A DNA stretch of 64,000 nucleotides, taken from NCBI RefSeq assembly GCF_032118995.1, contig NC_092654.1, positions 14,871,784 through 14,935,783 of the forward strand, in the 5' to 3' direction. The notes below the pieces were generated by a model. It did not search any database, was not told the DNA's origin, and was given only the letters and a program-made list of their open reading frames with translations. The DNA comes from Asterias amurensis (Eukaryota > Echinodermata > Asteroidea > Forcipulatida > Asteriidae). Position 1 is the first letter of the stretch; the number at the start of each line of letters is the position of its first letter. The translations under genes were made by a program, and so were the position numbers. Of the stretch, positions 12,901-23,404 are shown piece by piece.

Positions 12901-14340
12901 AAGTGCTTTGGTGAAGAACTGTCCATGATCCAACTGGACTCAACGAGAGGGCTCAAATTTGGGGGAGGGGGGAAATCCGTTAATAGTCCGGTTTACAGCC
13001 CAGAGTCTTTACTTGACTGGGATTTTATTTACAAGACCAGCATCGAAAATGAAAAGAGACTAGAATCAAAATGCGAATACTTTTTCATTTCAACTGTTTC
13101 ATTAGACACAATAAGAGAAAATTTATCTTTTCTGTTAAAGGGTGATACTTAGCAGAAATTGCAAGATATTTGTGAGACTCAAACTACTCAAAATATGAAC
13201 ATCAATCTTTTGAGACAAAGATGTTGAATTGGAAAAAAAGACCACTGTCCTGTCTTGAGTTTACTGGCCTGACACTCAAATCACTGGCCTCAGGCCAGCG
13301 GTCCAGTGCAAAACTGGAGCCCTGAATGGAATCATGGTAACTCAATACCCAACCCTGTGAACTCTTGAAGAAACCTTGTTGGTGTTAGCTTTGCAGAACT
13401 GATCGATTACCTATAAGATTATGACAGCAACATCTACCGTTGAGTTTGTATGGACTTGTGCCGGCTGAAGGTGATTACCAATACTTGAAGCATTCCCATC
13501 GTAAGAGCAGGTTAGCTTGACAAACATCAAGTGATCATCGAAACGACTCTGCCCTGTACATACAGAAGAGTAAGAGTGTAAATATTAATTACACTGGACT
13601 ATCTCACAGAAACTTATGATAATAATAATATAATATTTATAGAGTGCTTTATGCGAGAGCTTTAAGACGCTTCACAGGTAAAATAGTAAAAGCATATAAC
13701 CTTAAGTAAACAGCTGGGCCTAAATACAAATTTATAAAGACAAGTCAGTAATAATCTACTCAAAGCCTAAGTATAAAATACTCAAAGCCTAAAAACAAGT
13801 ACTTAAACTAAATTTTTAAAAACTCAGCAAAGAAACAACTGGCTACAAAATATATATGTAAATTAATGAGTGAAGGTAGAGAACACCAGCACAAACACCC
13901 TCAGCCTACGATCTTCAACATCTGGCCATAACAGTAAAACAATAGCAGATTTTGTATGTACAACAATAAAATATACAATGCATTGCAATGAGTGAAAGAT
14001 ACAGAACAATACAGGTAAGTAGATTACAACAAAATTAAGCACAACAAATCACATTTAAAAAAATGACAAAGAAATATGGGAAAGAAACAGAATATGCAAC
14101 AAGCTGAGCTCCGCACCTAGATTGTTTAAAGCAGGCAATGTTACAAATAAAATACTGCATTTTGTTCATGTGCAAAGTTCATATGCACTTTGCATGTCAT
14201 GAAGAAATGTGACCTCCACAAAAATCATGTAGCTGTCACTCACACAACCAAAAACAAGCAAAAAGTACATCATTCAAAGTAATACCAGAAATAATAATAT
14301 TAAGACATAATAATGAACAGTTTTTATATCTAATACAAAA

Positions 14341-17300
14341 TTATAGTGAAGTCTCAAAGCGCTTTTGGAGAGTCAAGAGTGAAAGACCTGGACTGTTGAG
14401 AGAAAAAATTACAAAACATACAAAAAGAACTACAAATCGAAAACGAATACAATGAAAAATACAAAATATTTTGCAGAAAGATGTCTTCAAAATATACATA
14501 ATTGAATTGCGGTGTCTCATCCGTGACCACCTTTTGAAATAAAATTACACATCTACATTTATATATGATTTTAGAAACAATCAAACGGTTCAAAAAAACC
14601 AAATAAATAATAATAACAGCAAACAGCACTTATAAAGCGCACAATATCTGACACAAAACACCACTGCAAAGTGAAAAGTCCAGGATTTAAAATGACCAAT
14701 TAAAATTAAGGAGTTCTGACTTACCTTGCAAATGTGATAATAGCAATGAGGCCAAATACTGCCTCCAGGAAGAGAAAGACCAAGACGACAGCAACAACGA
14801 TGATCTCTATTCTTAAGATGTATGTCTGCCATAACAGGAGGTAGAGACTGAAGAAGAGCGTTGCTAAACTGATAGCGAGGGACACCCCCAGATGAACGAT
14901 CTTCTCCGTCAGGTTACCCTTCTTGGCTGTTTAAAAAGACGAGACTAATGTTAATACAGTCGGCTCTCACTAAAAAGAGCACTGTTAAAAAGAGGTTTTG
15001 CTTAATGGCAGTGGACACTATTGGTAATTGTCAAAGACTAGCCTTCAAAGTTGGTGTATCTCAACATATGCATAAAATAACAAACCTGTGAAAATTTGAG
15101 CTCAATTGGTCGCCAAAGTTGCGAGATAATAATGAAAGAAGAAAACACCCTTGTCACACAAAGTTGTGTGCGTTTAGATGGTTGATTTTGAGACCTCAAG
15201 TTCTAAATCAGAGGTCTTGAAATCAAATTTGTGGAAAATTACTTCTTCTCGAAAACTATGGCACTTCAGAGGGAGCCGTTTCTCACAATCTTTTATACCA
15301 TCAACCTCTCCCAATTACTCGTCACCAAGTAAGGTTTTATGCTAATAAATATTTTGAGTCATTACCAATAGTGTCAACTGCCTTAAAGAGTAAATTCTGA
15401 AGTCCTGTGTCTCATTTCTGATTTGTGTTTCTTTGTTTTGCTGTCCTCTTTTAACGACATTCCTAAGGTAGTTCCTAGGAATCTTTTTATAACATAATTA
15501 CGGTGTATGTACTGATATTGAGGTTCACCCAAATATTGAGTACTTTAATTTTACCCAGCCAGTTTCACTTGTTTAATACTTGATACTTGAAAAAAAAGGT
15601 GTCATTCCTATAAGGTAATGCGTGTACCGATGCTTCCCAGCTTGTATCTTAAACTTGGGTGTGATCCCCGGTTGTAGGGCAGCATGACTTCTGACTGGCG
15701 CCCCAAAAAAAGAAATTGACAAAATAGAGGACCACAATAATGGGGCTCACAGACGGTAGAGTGCTGGCATGTTAAATCCGTGGATTGCAAGTTCAAATCG
15801 CGCTCTAGTCAAATTTGTTTTGTTCACCCAGTCAATGGTCTTTTGTATTAATGCAAAAAAATTATACAGAGAGAAGTGTGTGCTCTTACCAAGAAATATG
15901 CGAACATACTCAATCCCCAGCATGAGTACGAGGATTATGATTTCTGCTATAAAATTGGCTCCTGGGTAGGGCAGAATAAGGACTATAAAGAGAAGAGAAT
16001 TAAGATTACGTCATGATCAGAAAAATTTCATATTCAAAGATTTGGGTGAGGGTGTGGAAAAAAGGCAAGAGCAGGCATGGATTGAGAACTTTCTTGGGAG
16101 GTCACAAATGAATTTCAAATGTTGACCGAGAAACTCTTGTCCATGCCGAGACCTAATGTTCAATTTTTTTTAGTACAGTAGGCCTACATGATCAAGTTTG
16201 ATACTTGTTGGGCTGAACATTGATGCAAAAGTTAACTGCAGAAAGATAATAGTCCTTGGTTGAAGTCTGTCATACACCAGACGGTCTGTGATACACCAGA
16301 CGGTACTCTAATTTGAAGAAGAATACTGAAGAAGAAACTACATGTACCTGTCAGCCCGTGAATGTTCTTTAGGGAATAACAGTGAGTGTTAGTAGCGGGT
16401 CTTCACTACGTGATATTGACCGGGTTGGTGGATGGACGCTGTTAATGGACAGAGCCGAAGATGAGGTCCATTTTCAGTGGTTAATAGCCACATTACCACG
16501 CAGTGAAGACTGGGTCCTCACACTGATATTCCCCTTAATAAACATCTTAAATGAAAAAAAAGCATAAATTATCAGAATTTGAAAATCAGCACCAGAAATA
16601 GAAATACATGTAGTCGGTTACTTTAAAATTTCAGTTGCTGAAACTGAAACCTTGTTATCTTAAAAATGCCTAAACAGAAGCCTACATTGTATAGCTTAAA
16701 AGGCTGTGCCGTCATGGTCGAAGCAGCTCTCACATTGTTACGGCACGATATGATACGAAACAGAGGAAGGGCTCGTTAAGACAAAGAGATACTTAGAGAA
16801 AGACTTCACTCACCTTTGTAACCGAAGAGAAGAAGTTCAACGATCCAAAATAAGGCAAAGTACCAACCATTGAGATAAAGCAAGATTTGCAGCGGGAGGG
16901 AAGACAACTGGTAAGAACTAATTAAGGATATCAATTAAAAATTAAAATAGCAGTAGGAAACCTGTCGCTTCTCTCTCTAGTTCAGAACCAGAAATTTGAT
17001 AAGAATTAAAGCAGGATGGCCCCACTTGGGTGCTTTGCTTTTGGACCCCAGATTAACTCTGTTTGAGCTCTGATTTCAACTAGGTCTGAGATCAACTAGG
17101 CCCTAGACCCTAGTTACTAGGGTCCAATTAAATAGAGCTGCTTTTTAAAAGCACAAACTGTGGCTTTAAGCACAACATATGCCTACCAGAATAAAAAATA
17201 AGGAAAATTTGTGATTGCTGTCCTGCTCACTTCTACTGAGCAAAACAATTTAAGCAATATTTTCAGCTAAAGCAACTCTTTGAAATTGAGCACTGGGACC

Positions 17301-18473
17301 AATTTCACAACGCAATCAAACTCATAGTGAGACCAATTTTGTCAGTATTACCATGGTGATTTGTATTGTGACATCACAATTTACTTAGCAACTTTCGATT
17401 GATTTGCAGTTATTAGATCAATTTTAGCACTTTGTGAAATCAGCCCCTAGCCTGAAGTCAACTCGATGTGGCTTGTGATGAACTTCCAATAAGTTGTTGA
17501 TATTGTGAACATTTCCATTGTAATAAAAGGATACAACTACCGTCTTTCCTGCAACAACAAAAAAGAAGAAACCAGGTTTTAATTTAAATAATGTAATCAG
17601 TGGATGGTCTAATTAATAAACAAGTCATTAAGATTTAGAGTGTTGATGAAACAGATGTAAATGTATCGCATAAAGAGTGCCAAACTCCCTCTGCTTCATG
17701 GCCCTTCGCCCACACACAGCATCACATTCATGTGATGCTGTGTGTCACATGACCTTTGAATGTTGCGAGACCTTCCCTAAGCTAAATTCACCCCTACAAA
17801 ACAAGTAGGCCTACACCATTAAATTTTAAAATGCCACATTTTTTTTAATGCTGGCTCGATTGGGAGAGAAAAGAAACACAAAAAACCCAAGTAGGCCTAG
17901 GCCTAACACTAATAATAACAACACTACCCCACTAAGTCTCAAGTGAAAGAATATTTGGAAACAGGTAGGAACTTGGAATTCCAACTTGGATTCCAATCCA
18001 ACCAACCAAGCTTGCGTTTTCTAGACCCAGTCCTGAGTCCAGAAGGGGCACCCCACTTGAAATTTTGGATAATTTTAACATCTGTGATCAGTACTGGGCT
18101 AGTAAAAACGACCATTGAGCTCCATGGTTCATGATCGAAGACGTCAACATTTCGAAAAAGGACTCAAGGAGCACAAAAGGCCACAGAGCAGGCACGACGA
18201 CAGAGGAGCACCCTCATTCATGCTCATATCTGCTGACACGATGAACACAAGTTCACAACTCACTGAAACCGTGTACTCCCTTAGTTTTGACTTCTACCAT
18301 GGTTTTACCAGTGACCACGCACATGGAGGAATCATGGTTAGTATGTGAACAAACTCTCAATATTAAAACAAAGACTATATCAAGCAACAACAAACACCGC
18401 TTTCACAATACATGCTTTTGTTTGTAATAAATTTGTTTTATTTACCTCTCGTTGACACCGAATCGCCCGCCAT
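14341..18473 (-). CDS. TMEM216: Transmembrane protein 216 homologue, complete, six coding exons
   Basis: Tetraspan membrane protein of the ciliary transition zone (MKS complex), needed for ciliogenesis; the human gene is mutated in Joubert and Meckel syndromes. Exons: 18446-18473, 17541-17548, 16814-16907, 15890-15982, 14725-14926, 14341-14392, all with GT-AG borders and matching phases, giving 158 residues (human 145). Diagnostic segments are LPLQILLYLNGWY, LPYPGANFIAEI, GIEYVRIFL, AKKGNL and LLWQTYILRIEI, in the human order, with four hydrophobic helices. The second exon is only 8 nt (GAAAGACG); it supplies GKT, matching the RGKRLSS start of the human protein. The short last exon adds a polar tail. 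The ATG lies 168 bp from the start of a divergent ORF. Confidence 0.94.
15002..15387 (-). mobile_element. MITE, family 1, in a TMEM216 intron
   Basis: Full-length copy between GGCAGTGGACACTATTGG and AATAGTGTCAACTGCCTTAA, between the fourth and fifth coding exons. Confidence 0.88.
15737..15830 (+). repeat. tRNA-derived SINE head
   Basis: Has an A-box-like ACGGTAGAGTGCTGG and a B-box-like AAGTTCAAATCGCGCTC at tRNA-like spacing. It does not fold as a complete tRNA. It lies in a TMEM216 intron. Confidence 0.5.
17296..17448. mobile_element. Short inverted-repeat element with ATTTCACAA ends
   Basis: Diverged copy of the 43027-43174 element: shared CCATGGTGATTTGTATTGTG, CATCACA and TTTGCAGTTAT words, and inverted ends AATTTCACAA / TTTGTGAAAT. 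Confidence 0.65.
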
Positions 18474-18641
18474 GTTGGAATGTTGATAGAAACGTGACAA
18501 TCGTCGTGAGAGGGCGCTATTTATTTCGGTGAACTCCGCGGTAGGCGCGTGGTAGGCGAGGGCAATCATGTGAAAGAACCAGGACTGTTGTGGTTGGGTT
18601 ATTTTAATTTGGGGTTAAATTGCTTCAAATCTACAGATTAA
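18474..18641. promoter_or_regulatory. Probable bidirectional promoter between TMEM216 and the zinc-ribbon ORF
   Basis: 168 bp between two divergent start codons, locally CpG-rich (GGGCGCT, CTCCGCGG, AGGCGCGTGG) in AT-rich surroundings, with no TATA box. A GTTTCTATCAAC word on the minus strand resembles an RFX X-box with mismatches. Confidence 0.45.
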
Positions 18642-18905
18642 ATGTATTTGTGCCCAATCTGTGGATTTGGCAACATCACAGGCCTCAAACTGTGGTTTTG
18701 CTCAACTTGTGACTCAGCTTATACTGTTATGCCCTATCAAATAGCTGACCACCAAGCCAAAATGGACCGAATTGTACAGTCTGCCATTGACCAAACAGAC
18801 ACCAGTCCACTCCTCACGCGAACAAAGGTTAATGCATTAGAACTGACCAAATTGGAACACTTTAAACTTACTTTAGCCCCGTTAGCGCGTGATATGGAAG
18901 AGTGA
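18642..18905 (+). CDS. Small zinc-ribbon-like protein, 87 residues, function unknown
   Basis: Single-exon frame opening at an ATG directly after an in-frame TAA. The N-terminal half holds two CxxC knuckles (Cys4/Cys7 and Cys20/Cys23) in a CPICGFGN...WFCSTC layout, typical of a zinc-ribbon fold; the rest is a polar, probably helical tail. No signal peptide or membrane segment. It starts 168 bp from TMEM216 in divergent orientation, which supports real transcription. I do not recognise the family. It could also be the last exon of a longer gene, since CTACAG stands just before the ATG. Confidence 0.5.
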   Translation: MYLCPICGFGNITGLKLWFCSTCDSAYTVMPYQIADHQAKMDRIVQSAIDQTDTSPLLTRTKVNALELTKLEHFKLTLAPLARDMEE

Positions 18906-18975
18906 CCTTTTTATATCAGTTCAATATGAAAATGACGTACGAGAAGAGAAGTAAATAAGTAAATTTGAATCAAAA

Positions 18976-19353
18976 TTAAAGGCAGTGGACACTATTGGTA
19001 ATTGTCAAAGACTAGCCTTCACAGTTGGTGTATCTCAACAAATGCATAAAATAACAAACCTGTGAAAATTTGAGCTCAATCGGTCATCGAACTTGGCAGA
19101 TGATAATGAAAGAAAAAATACCCTTGTCACACGAAGTTGTGTGCGTTTAGATAGTTGATTTCGAGACCTCAAGTTTTAAACTTGAGGTCTCGAAATCAAA
19201 TTCGTTGAAAATTACTTCTTTCTCGAAAACTATGGCACTTCAGAGGGAGCCATTTCTCACAAAGTTTTTAACCATCAACCTCTCCCTATTACTTGTCACC
19301 AAGAAAGGTTTTACGCTGATAATTATTTTGAGTAATTACCAATAGTGCCTTTA
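18976..19353 (-). mobile_element. MITE, family 1, left member of a tandem pair
   Basis: Full internal sequence; its right end is shortened to AATAGTGCCTTTAA where it meets the next copy. Confidence 0.88.
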
Positions 19354-19736
19354 AAGACAGTGGACACTATTGGTAATTGTCAAAGACTTGTCTTCACAGT
19401 TAGTGTATCTCAACATATGCATAAAATAACAAACCTGTGAAAATTTGAGCTCAATCGGTCGTCGAATTTGCGAGATAATAATGAAAGAAAAAACACCCTT
19501 GTCACACGAAGTTGTGTGCTTTCTGATGCTTGATTTTGAGACCTCAAATTCTAAACTTGAGGTCTCGAAATCAAATTCGTGGAAAATGACTTCTTTCTCG
19601 CAAACTACGTCACTTCAGAGGCAGCTGTTTCTCACAATGTTTTATACCATCAACCTCTCCCCATTACTCGTAATCAAGAAAGGTTTTATGCTAATAAATA
19701 TTTTGAGTAATTACCAATAGTGTCCACTGCCTTTAA
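19351..19736 (-). mobile_element. MITE, family 1, right member of a tandem pair
   Basis: Complete copy in the same orientation as its neighbour, with both terminal repeats and the central hairpin. Confidence 0.9.
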
Positions 19737-19978
19737 GGGTAGTTTGTCTGTTCAAATGAAAGAAAATGGCGATAGGCCTATCTTGTAAACTTGTTTGACG
19801 TTGTCTCAACTTTCGCTCAGCAACTAGGAATCTCAAAAGTAACAATGCATGATATTCAGGTCGGGCAGTCCATCAACTCACCTTAAACCTATAGGTGCAT
19901 GGTTTGATTCCAGTCAATGCATATTCATGTTTCTTAAGTTTGCGGTAGTGCGTTTCCCTTCACTATTTAATATTAGGC

Positions 19979-20196
19979 AGGTTTAGCTGCACGTTCCGCG
20001 TGAATACGTGATCGCGAACGTCGTTTATATCTCACGTTTTTAGCATTACATGAAGTTACCATTTTTCACGTCAGGTACATACGTGGGCACAGACGTCATA
20101 CGTGAGCATGCAAATAGCCCAAAGTGGTGACGTCACCCAGAAACAACACAATTTTTTTACGTTCACGTTCACGTGTTTACTAGCAGCTAAACCACG
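19979..20196. mobile_element. Short transposon-like element with GTTTAGCTGC ends
   Basis: Inverted ends GGTTTAGCTGC / GCAGCTAAACC enclose ACGT-rich sequence (repeated CACGT, GACGTC). TATTAG occurs just outside both ends but not at equal distance, so the target duplication is unclear. Confidence 0.55.
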
Positions 20197-20839
20197 CTAT
20201 AGTATTAGACATGTTTTGTATAAGGAATATACTGAGACACTGATTCGTGCATTTATCATAAACTTTGTTTAATTGTCTTTATGTTTATAACGCGTTTTTC
20301 TGTGTTGGGAACTTTTTTTGGGGGGGGGGGGGGGTGAGGGGTTGTATTTCCTGGCTTTTAACAGTTGTAAGCCTTTAATCGTTGTCTAATTATTTTGTTA
20401 CCCGCTTGTGTACAAAATGTGTCAAAACACTATGGCAGTGAACATGCTATTGAAATAGAAGACCCCTCACCTTTTTAACAGGATAATAGTCTATAATTCG
20501 AACCGCAAGTTTTTGTTGAAAATTTTACTATAACAGAGTAATTTTGTTTACGCCACCGTTTCTTTGACAACCCAACTTCAATTTAATTGTGTATGCATCA
20601 TAATAATATAACTAAAATCTGAACAATTAGATTACGTATAACTTCAGTGGTTTGGTTATTGCCTGCATGGTATAATAGGTTTGACAAATTTCGCTCGTGC
20701 AAAATTGTCCCTAATTGTTGGTTTCACTGCCTGTATCGTCATGGCTGTATCGAATTATAAAGAGGTTTGACCGTATCCAGGTAAAGACTAAATGAACCAA
20801 CAATAATTACGCAGCAATGCGTGTTTTAATTCAATTTCT

Positions 20840-20991
20840 TTTTTTATTGGGCCTTTATAAGACGAGTATGCATTGTACTGCTTCACTTGCAATGCTTCAC
20901 GATATCCCTGAAATATTTTTTATTGGGCCTTTATAAGACGAGTATGCATTGTACTGCTTCACTTGCAATGCTTCACGATATCCCTGAAATA
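20840..20991. repeat. Perfect 76-bp tandem duplication upstream of the lectin gene
   Basis: Copies 20840-20915 and 20916-20991 appear identical apart from the T-run at the left border. Each contains TTTATAAG, so the TATA-like box is doubled. It ends 72 bp before the lectin ATG. Confidence 0.92.
20930..20937 (+). promoter_or_regulatory. Proximal TATA-like box of the C-type lectin gene
   Basis: TTTATAAG in the second copy of the tandem duplication, about 127 bp before the ATG; the twin is at 20854-20861. A start near 20960 would give a 5' UTR of about 100 nt. Confidence 0.45.
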
Positions 20992-21063
20992 AATTTAAAA
21001 AAAAACGCCTTCGAGAAACTGAAACTTTAACTTGTAAAAAGTGTTCGTCAGCAATTTTGGATT

Positions 21064-21585
21064 ATGATGATTTCGACAGCACTTTTTACTCGATTTGTTA
21101 TCATCGTCATGGTAATCAAGGGTGTCTTTGCAGCAAGAGGATGCCCTTATGGATGGGTGCCTTATGCCGAGTCTTGCTACTTGGGTCTGGATGGATCCAT
21201 GGAGGGCGACTGGTCAACTGCCGTGATACAGTGTGATCGTAATAACGCATCTATAATGCTCCCGAGCTCAGATTGGGAAAATGAGTTTATATTTAGGTCG
21301 TTCCAGCATCATGGATCTCCAGTAGGTGTTTGGATCAATTGTAATGATGCTGTGGTTGAAGGTGACTGGAACTGCTACGAGGATGGTAAATACCCGACTG
21401 AATATAGAAAGTGGAGGCCAACCCAACCAGATGATGAAGCATGGCCAATGTCTCAAGATTATGCCTACATGCTAACCCGAGTTCTCACGGATCCAAACGA
21501 ACTTGGCTTTTGGGGTGATGTGAATAACGGTGTTCTTATTTTCATCGTCTGTGAGCGTCCCCGTCAAGCCAGATGTAGTTATTAA
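21064..21585 (+). CDS. Secreted single-domain C-type lectin, intronless
   Basis: 173 residues: signal peptide (about 1-24, hydrophobic 7-22) then one C-type lectin domain. Visible marks are the CPYGW start (Cys27), Cys38, Cys57, the WIxC core (Trp90, Cys93), Cys104, the sugar-site loop with Gln121-Pro122-Asp123, the WxD element (Trp150, Asp152) and the last-strand VCE (Cys163). QPD predicts galactose-type, calcium-dependent binding by the usual family rule. Such lectins in echinoderm body fluid are commonly linked to immune recognition, but that role is inferred here. There is no intron in the domain. The first of two adjacent ATGs was chosen; the second would shorten the protein by one residue. 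Confidence 0.92.
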   Translation: MMISTALFTRFVIIVMVIKGVFAARGCPYGWVPYAESCYLGLDGSMEGDWSTAVIQCDRNNASIMLPSSDWENEFIFRSFQHHGSPVGVWINCNDAVVEGDWNCYEDGKYPTEYRKWRPTQPDDEAWPMSQDYAYMLTRVLTDPNELGFWGDVNNGVLIFIVCERPRQARCSY

Positions 21586-23404
21586 ATCCACCATGAATGT
21601 GTAACGTCCATTGCCGGACATGTGTCCTGGGCAATTTGTGTCTCGCTGTCTCCTCGGCCACACACCCTGGACAGATATCCAACAGACACAGTAACCGCCT
21701 GCAGACGACGATGTATGGGGCGCCAAGACTGTCTCTCATTCAACATCAAGTGGAGTTTGCTGTTACTATTTCGAGTTCACGTGTTTCTTTAAAAAGTCCT
21801 GTGACACTAATAATATTATCGTTATCGTGTATTTAAATTATAACTTATGAATACGAGCAAGATGTGAACTTTTCAAGATCGCCGAACACTGTAAGTTGAC
21901 ACAACATATTGAAGGCGGGGCAACAATCAAATCATCGTTTTAACCCCCGCCCCCCCCCCCCTCCTGAAAGAACTACATTATTTAAAGCCATTGGATACTT
22001 TCGGTACAGAAAAAAAAGTTCACAGATTTACAAATAACTTACAGTGTTTACAAAAGGTAATGGTGAAAAAATTCTCTTGAAATATTATTCCATGAAATGC
22101 TTTTACTTTTTGAGAAACATTATAACAATATCAATTCTCGATATCGAGAATTACGAATTTATTTTAAAAACATGTCATGACACGGCGAAACGTGCGGAAA
22201 CAAGGGTGGGTTTTCCCGTTATTTTCTCTCGACTCCGATGACCGATTGAGCCTAAATTCTCACAGGTTTGTTATTTTATATGTAAGTTGTGATACACGAA
22301 GTGTGGGCCTTGGACATTACTGTTTACCGAAAGGGTCCAATGGCTTTAAGGAAAATATGTGAAACAAAGCAAACGTTTTGATAGTCTTCATTTAATTTAT
22401 TTCTACGTGAGAAGAGCTACACAAAAGGAAAAGTGAACAAATATGTTGGAAGAACAGACTGTGGTGGAACATCAACCCTTGCTCGCCCTGAACATTAATA
22501 AACTTTGCGCCAGATGGCGCTTTTTGTTCTTATTTTGCTTTTTAACGATCTAAATGTTAGTTTCAGTATGATTATTACCAAATTATGTAAAATATTATGT
22601 GTACGCACGGACAATAACCAACAAAATTATATCTTACTACTACTACTAGGCCTACAGGTTCATTTTTACTATAGGTTAATTTTATTTTTTGGGGTAAAAT
22701 AATAGCAACCTTTCTTAAAGTTGTTTAAAAAAAAAACTTCATAGGGAACAAAGTACGGATCACGTGTGCCTTTAGAATATTGTATACCTTTTTGTTAGTA
22801 AATGTTTAAAATTGATAAATAACTAGACAAAGAAACTTTTGCGCCGGAGTAAACGAATGTTTAATTTGATAATAACGATACCGCATGTTTTACATAGAAA
22901 TTGTTGAACCACTCTGTGCGAACTCACTGGCACAAAAGACAATGTGCAATTTTTGCGTGTTTTCCAAAGTTGGGTTGTGCGATGTTTTCCCTTCACACGT
23001 AAAGACAATTTTGAGTGCGAAAACATGGGATTCTCGAAAACTTGTTCAATGCCTGAAAGTTGGCACGCTAAACGCACTGTAAAATCAAATAAATGCCGAC
23101 ACCTTTAATGCACTGTAGTTCAAGCGATTTGCACGAAATACATAAGATTTAATGTTAATAATTATTGATTGTGTGTTTTGAAACAATAATATTGTGGTAA
23201 ATGGAAATTAACTTCCTAAACAAACAGTTTTTGATTCTGTGCAAATATTGTGTCGACCCAAATTTAGCATACGACGGAGCTGTCTGTGTGCACTGGGAAG
23301 CTATAATCGAACGAACACTAGGTAATGGTCTGGCTTTCCAGCAGCCGACTGTGGACCATAAACCCTATGGTTCTAATGTTAATCTAGTGTTCAATATCTC
23401 CCGT
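21586..23404. other. Interval between the lectin and Ras-like genes
   Basis: Holds a poly-C run near 21950, one family 2 MITE and AT-rich unique DNA. No coding signal found; the part next to 23404 may be Ras-like 3' UTR. Confidence 0.55.
21980..22350 (+). mobile_element. MITE, family 2 (TTAAAGCCATTGGA ends)
   Basis: Inverted ends TTTAAAGCCATTGGATACTT / GGGTCCAATGGCTTTAA and a small internal palindrome around TTCTCGATATCGAGAA. Confidence 0.8.

Larger units (their letters stand above)
5163..14340. other. 9 kb gene-free interval between MyoD and TMEM216
   Basis: Contains the MITEs and foldback units listed separately, AT-rich unique DNA, a GGGGGGGGG run near 8377, and a SINE-tail-like AATAATAATATAATATTTATAGAG segment at about 13618-13680. 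The part nearest 14340 may be TMEM216 3' UTR. I found no exon-like sequence with splice sites. Confidence 0.55.
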
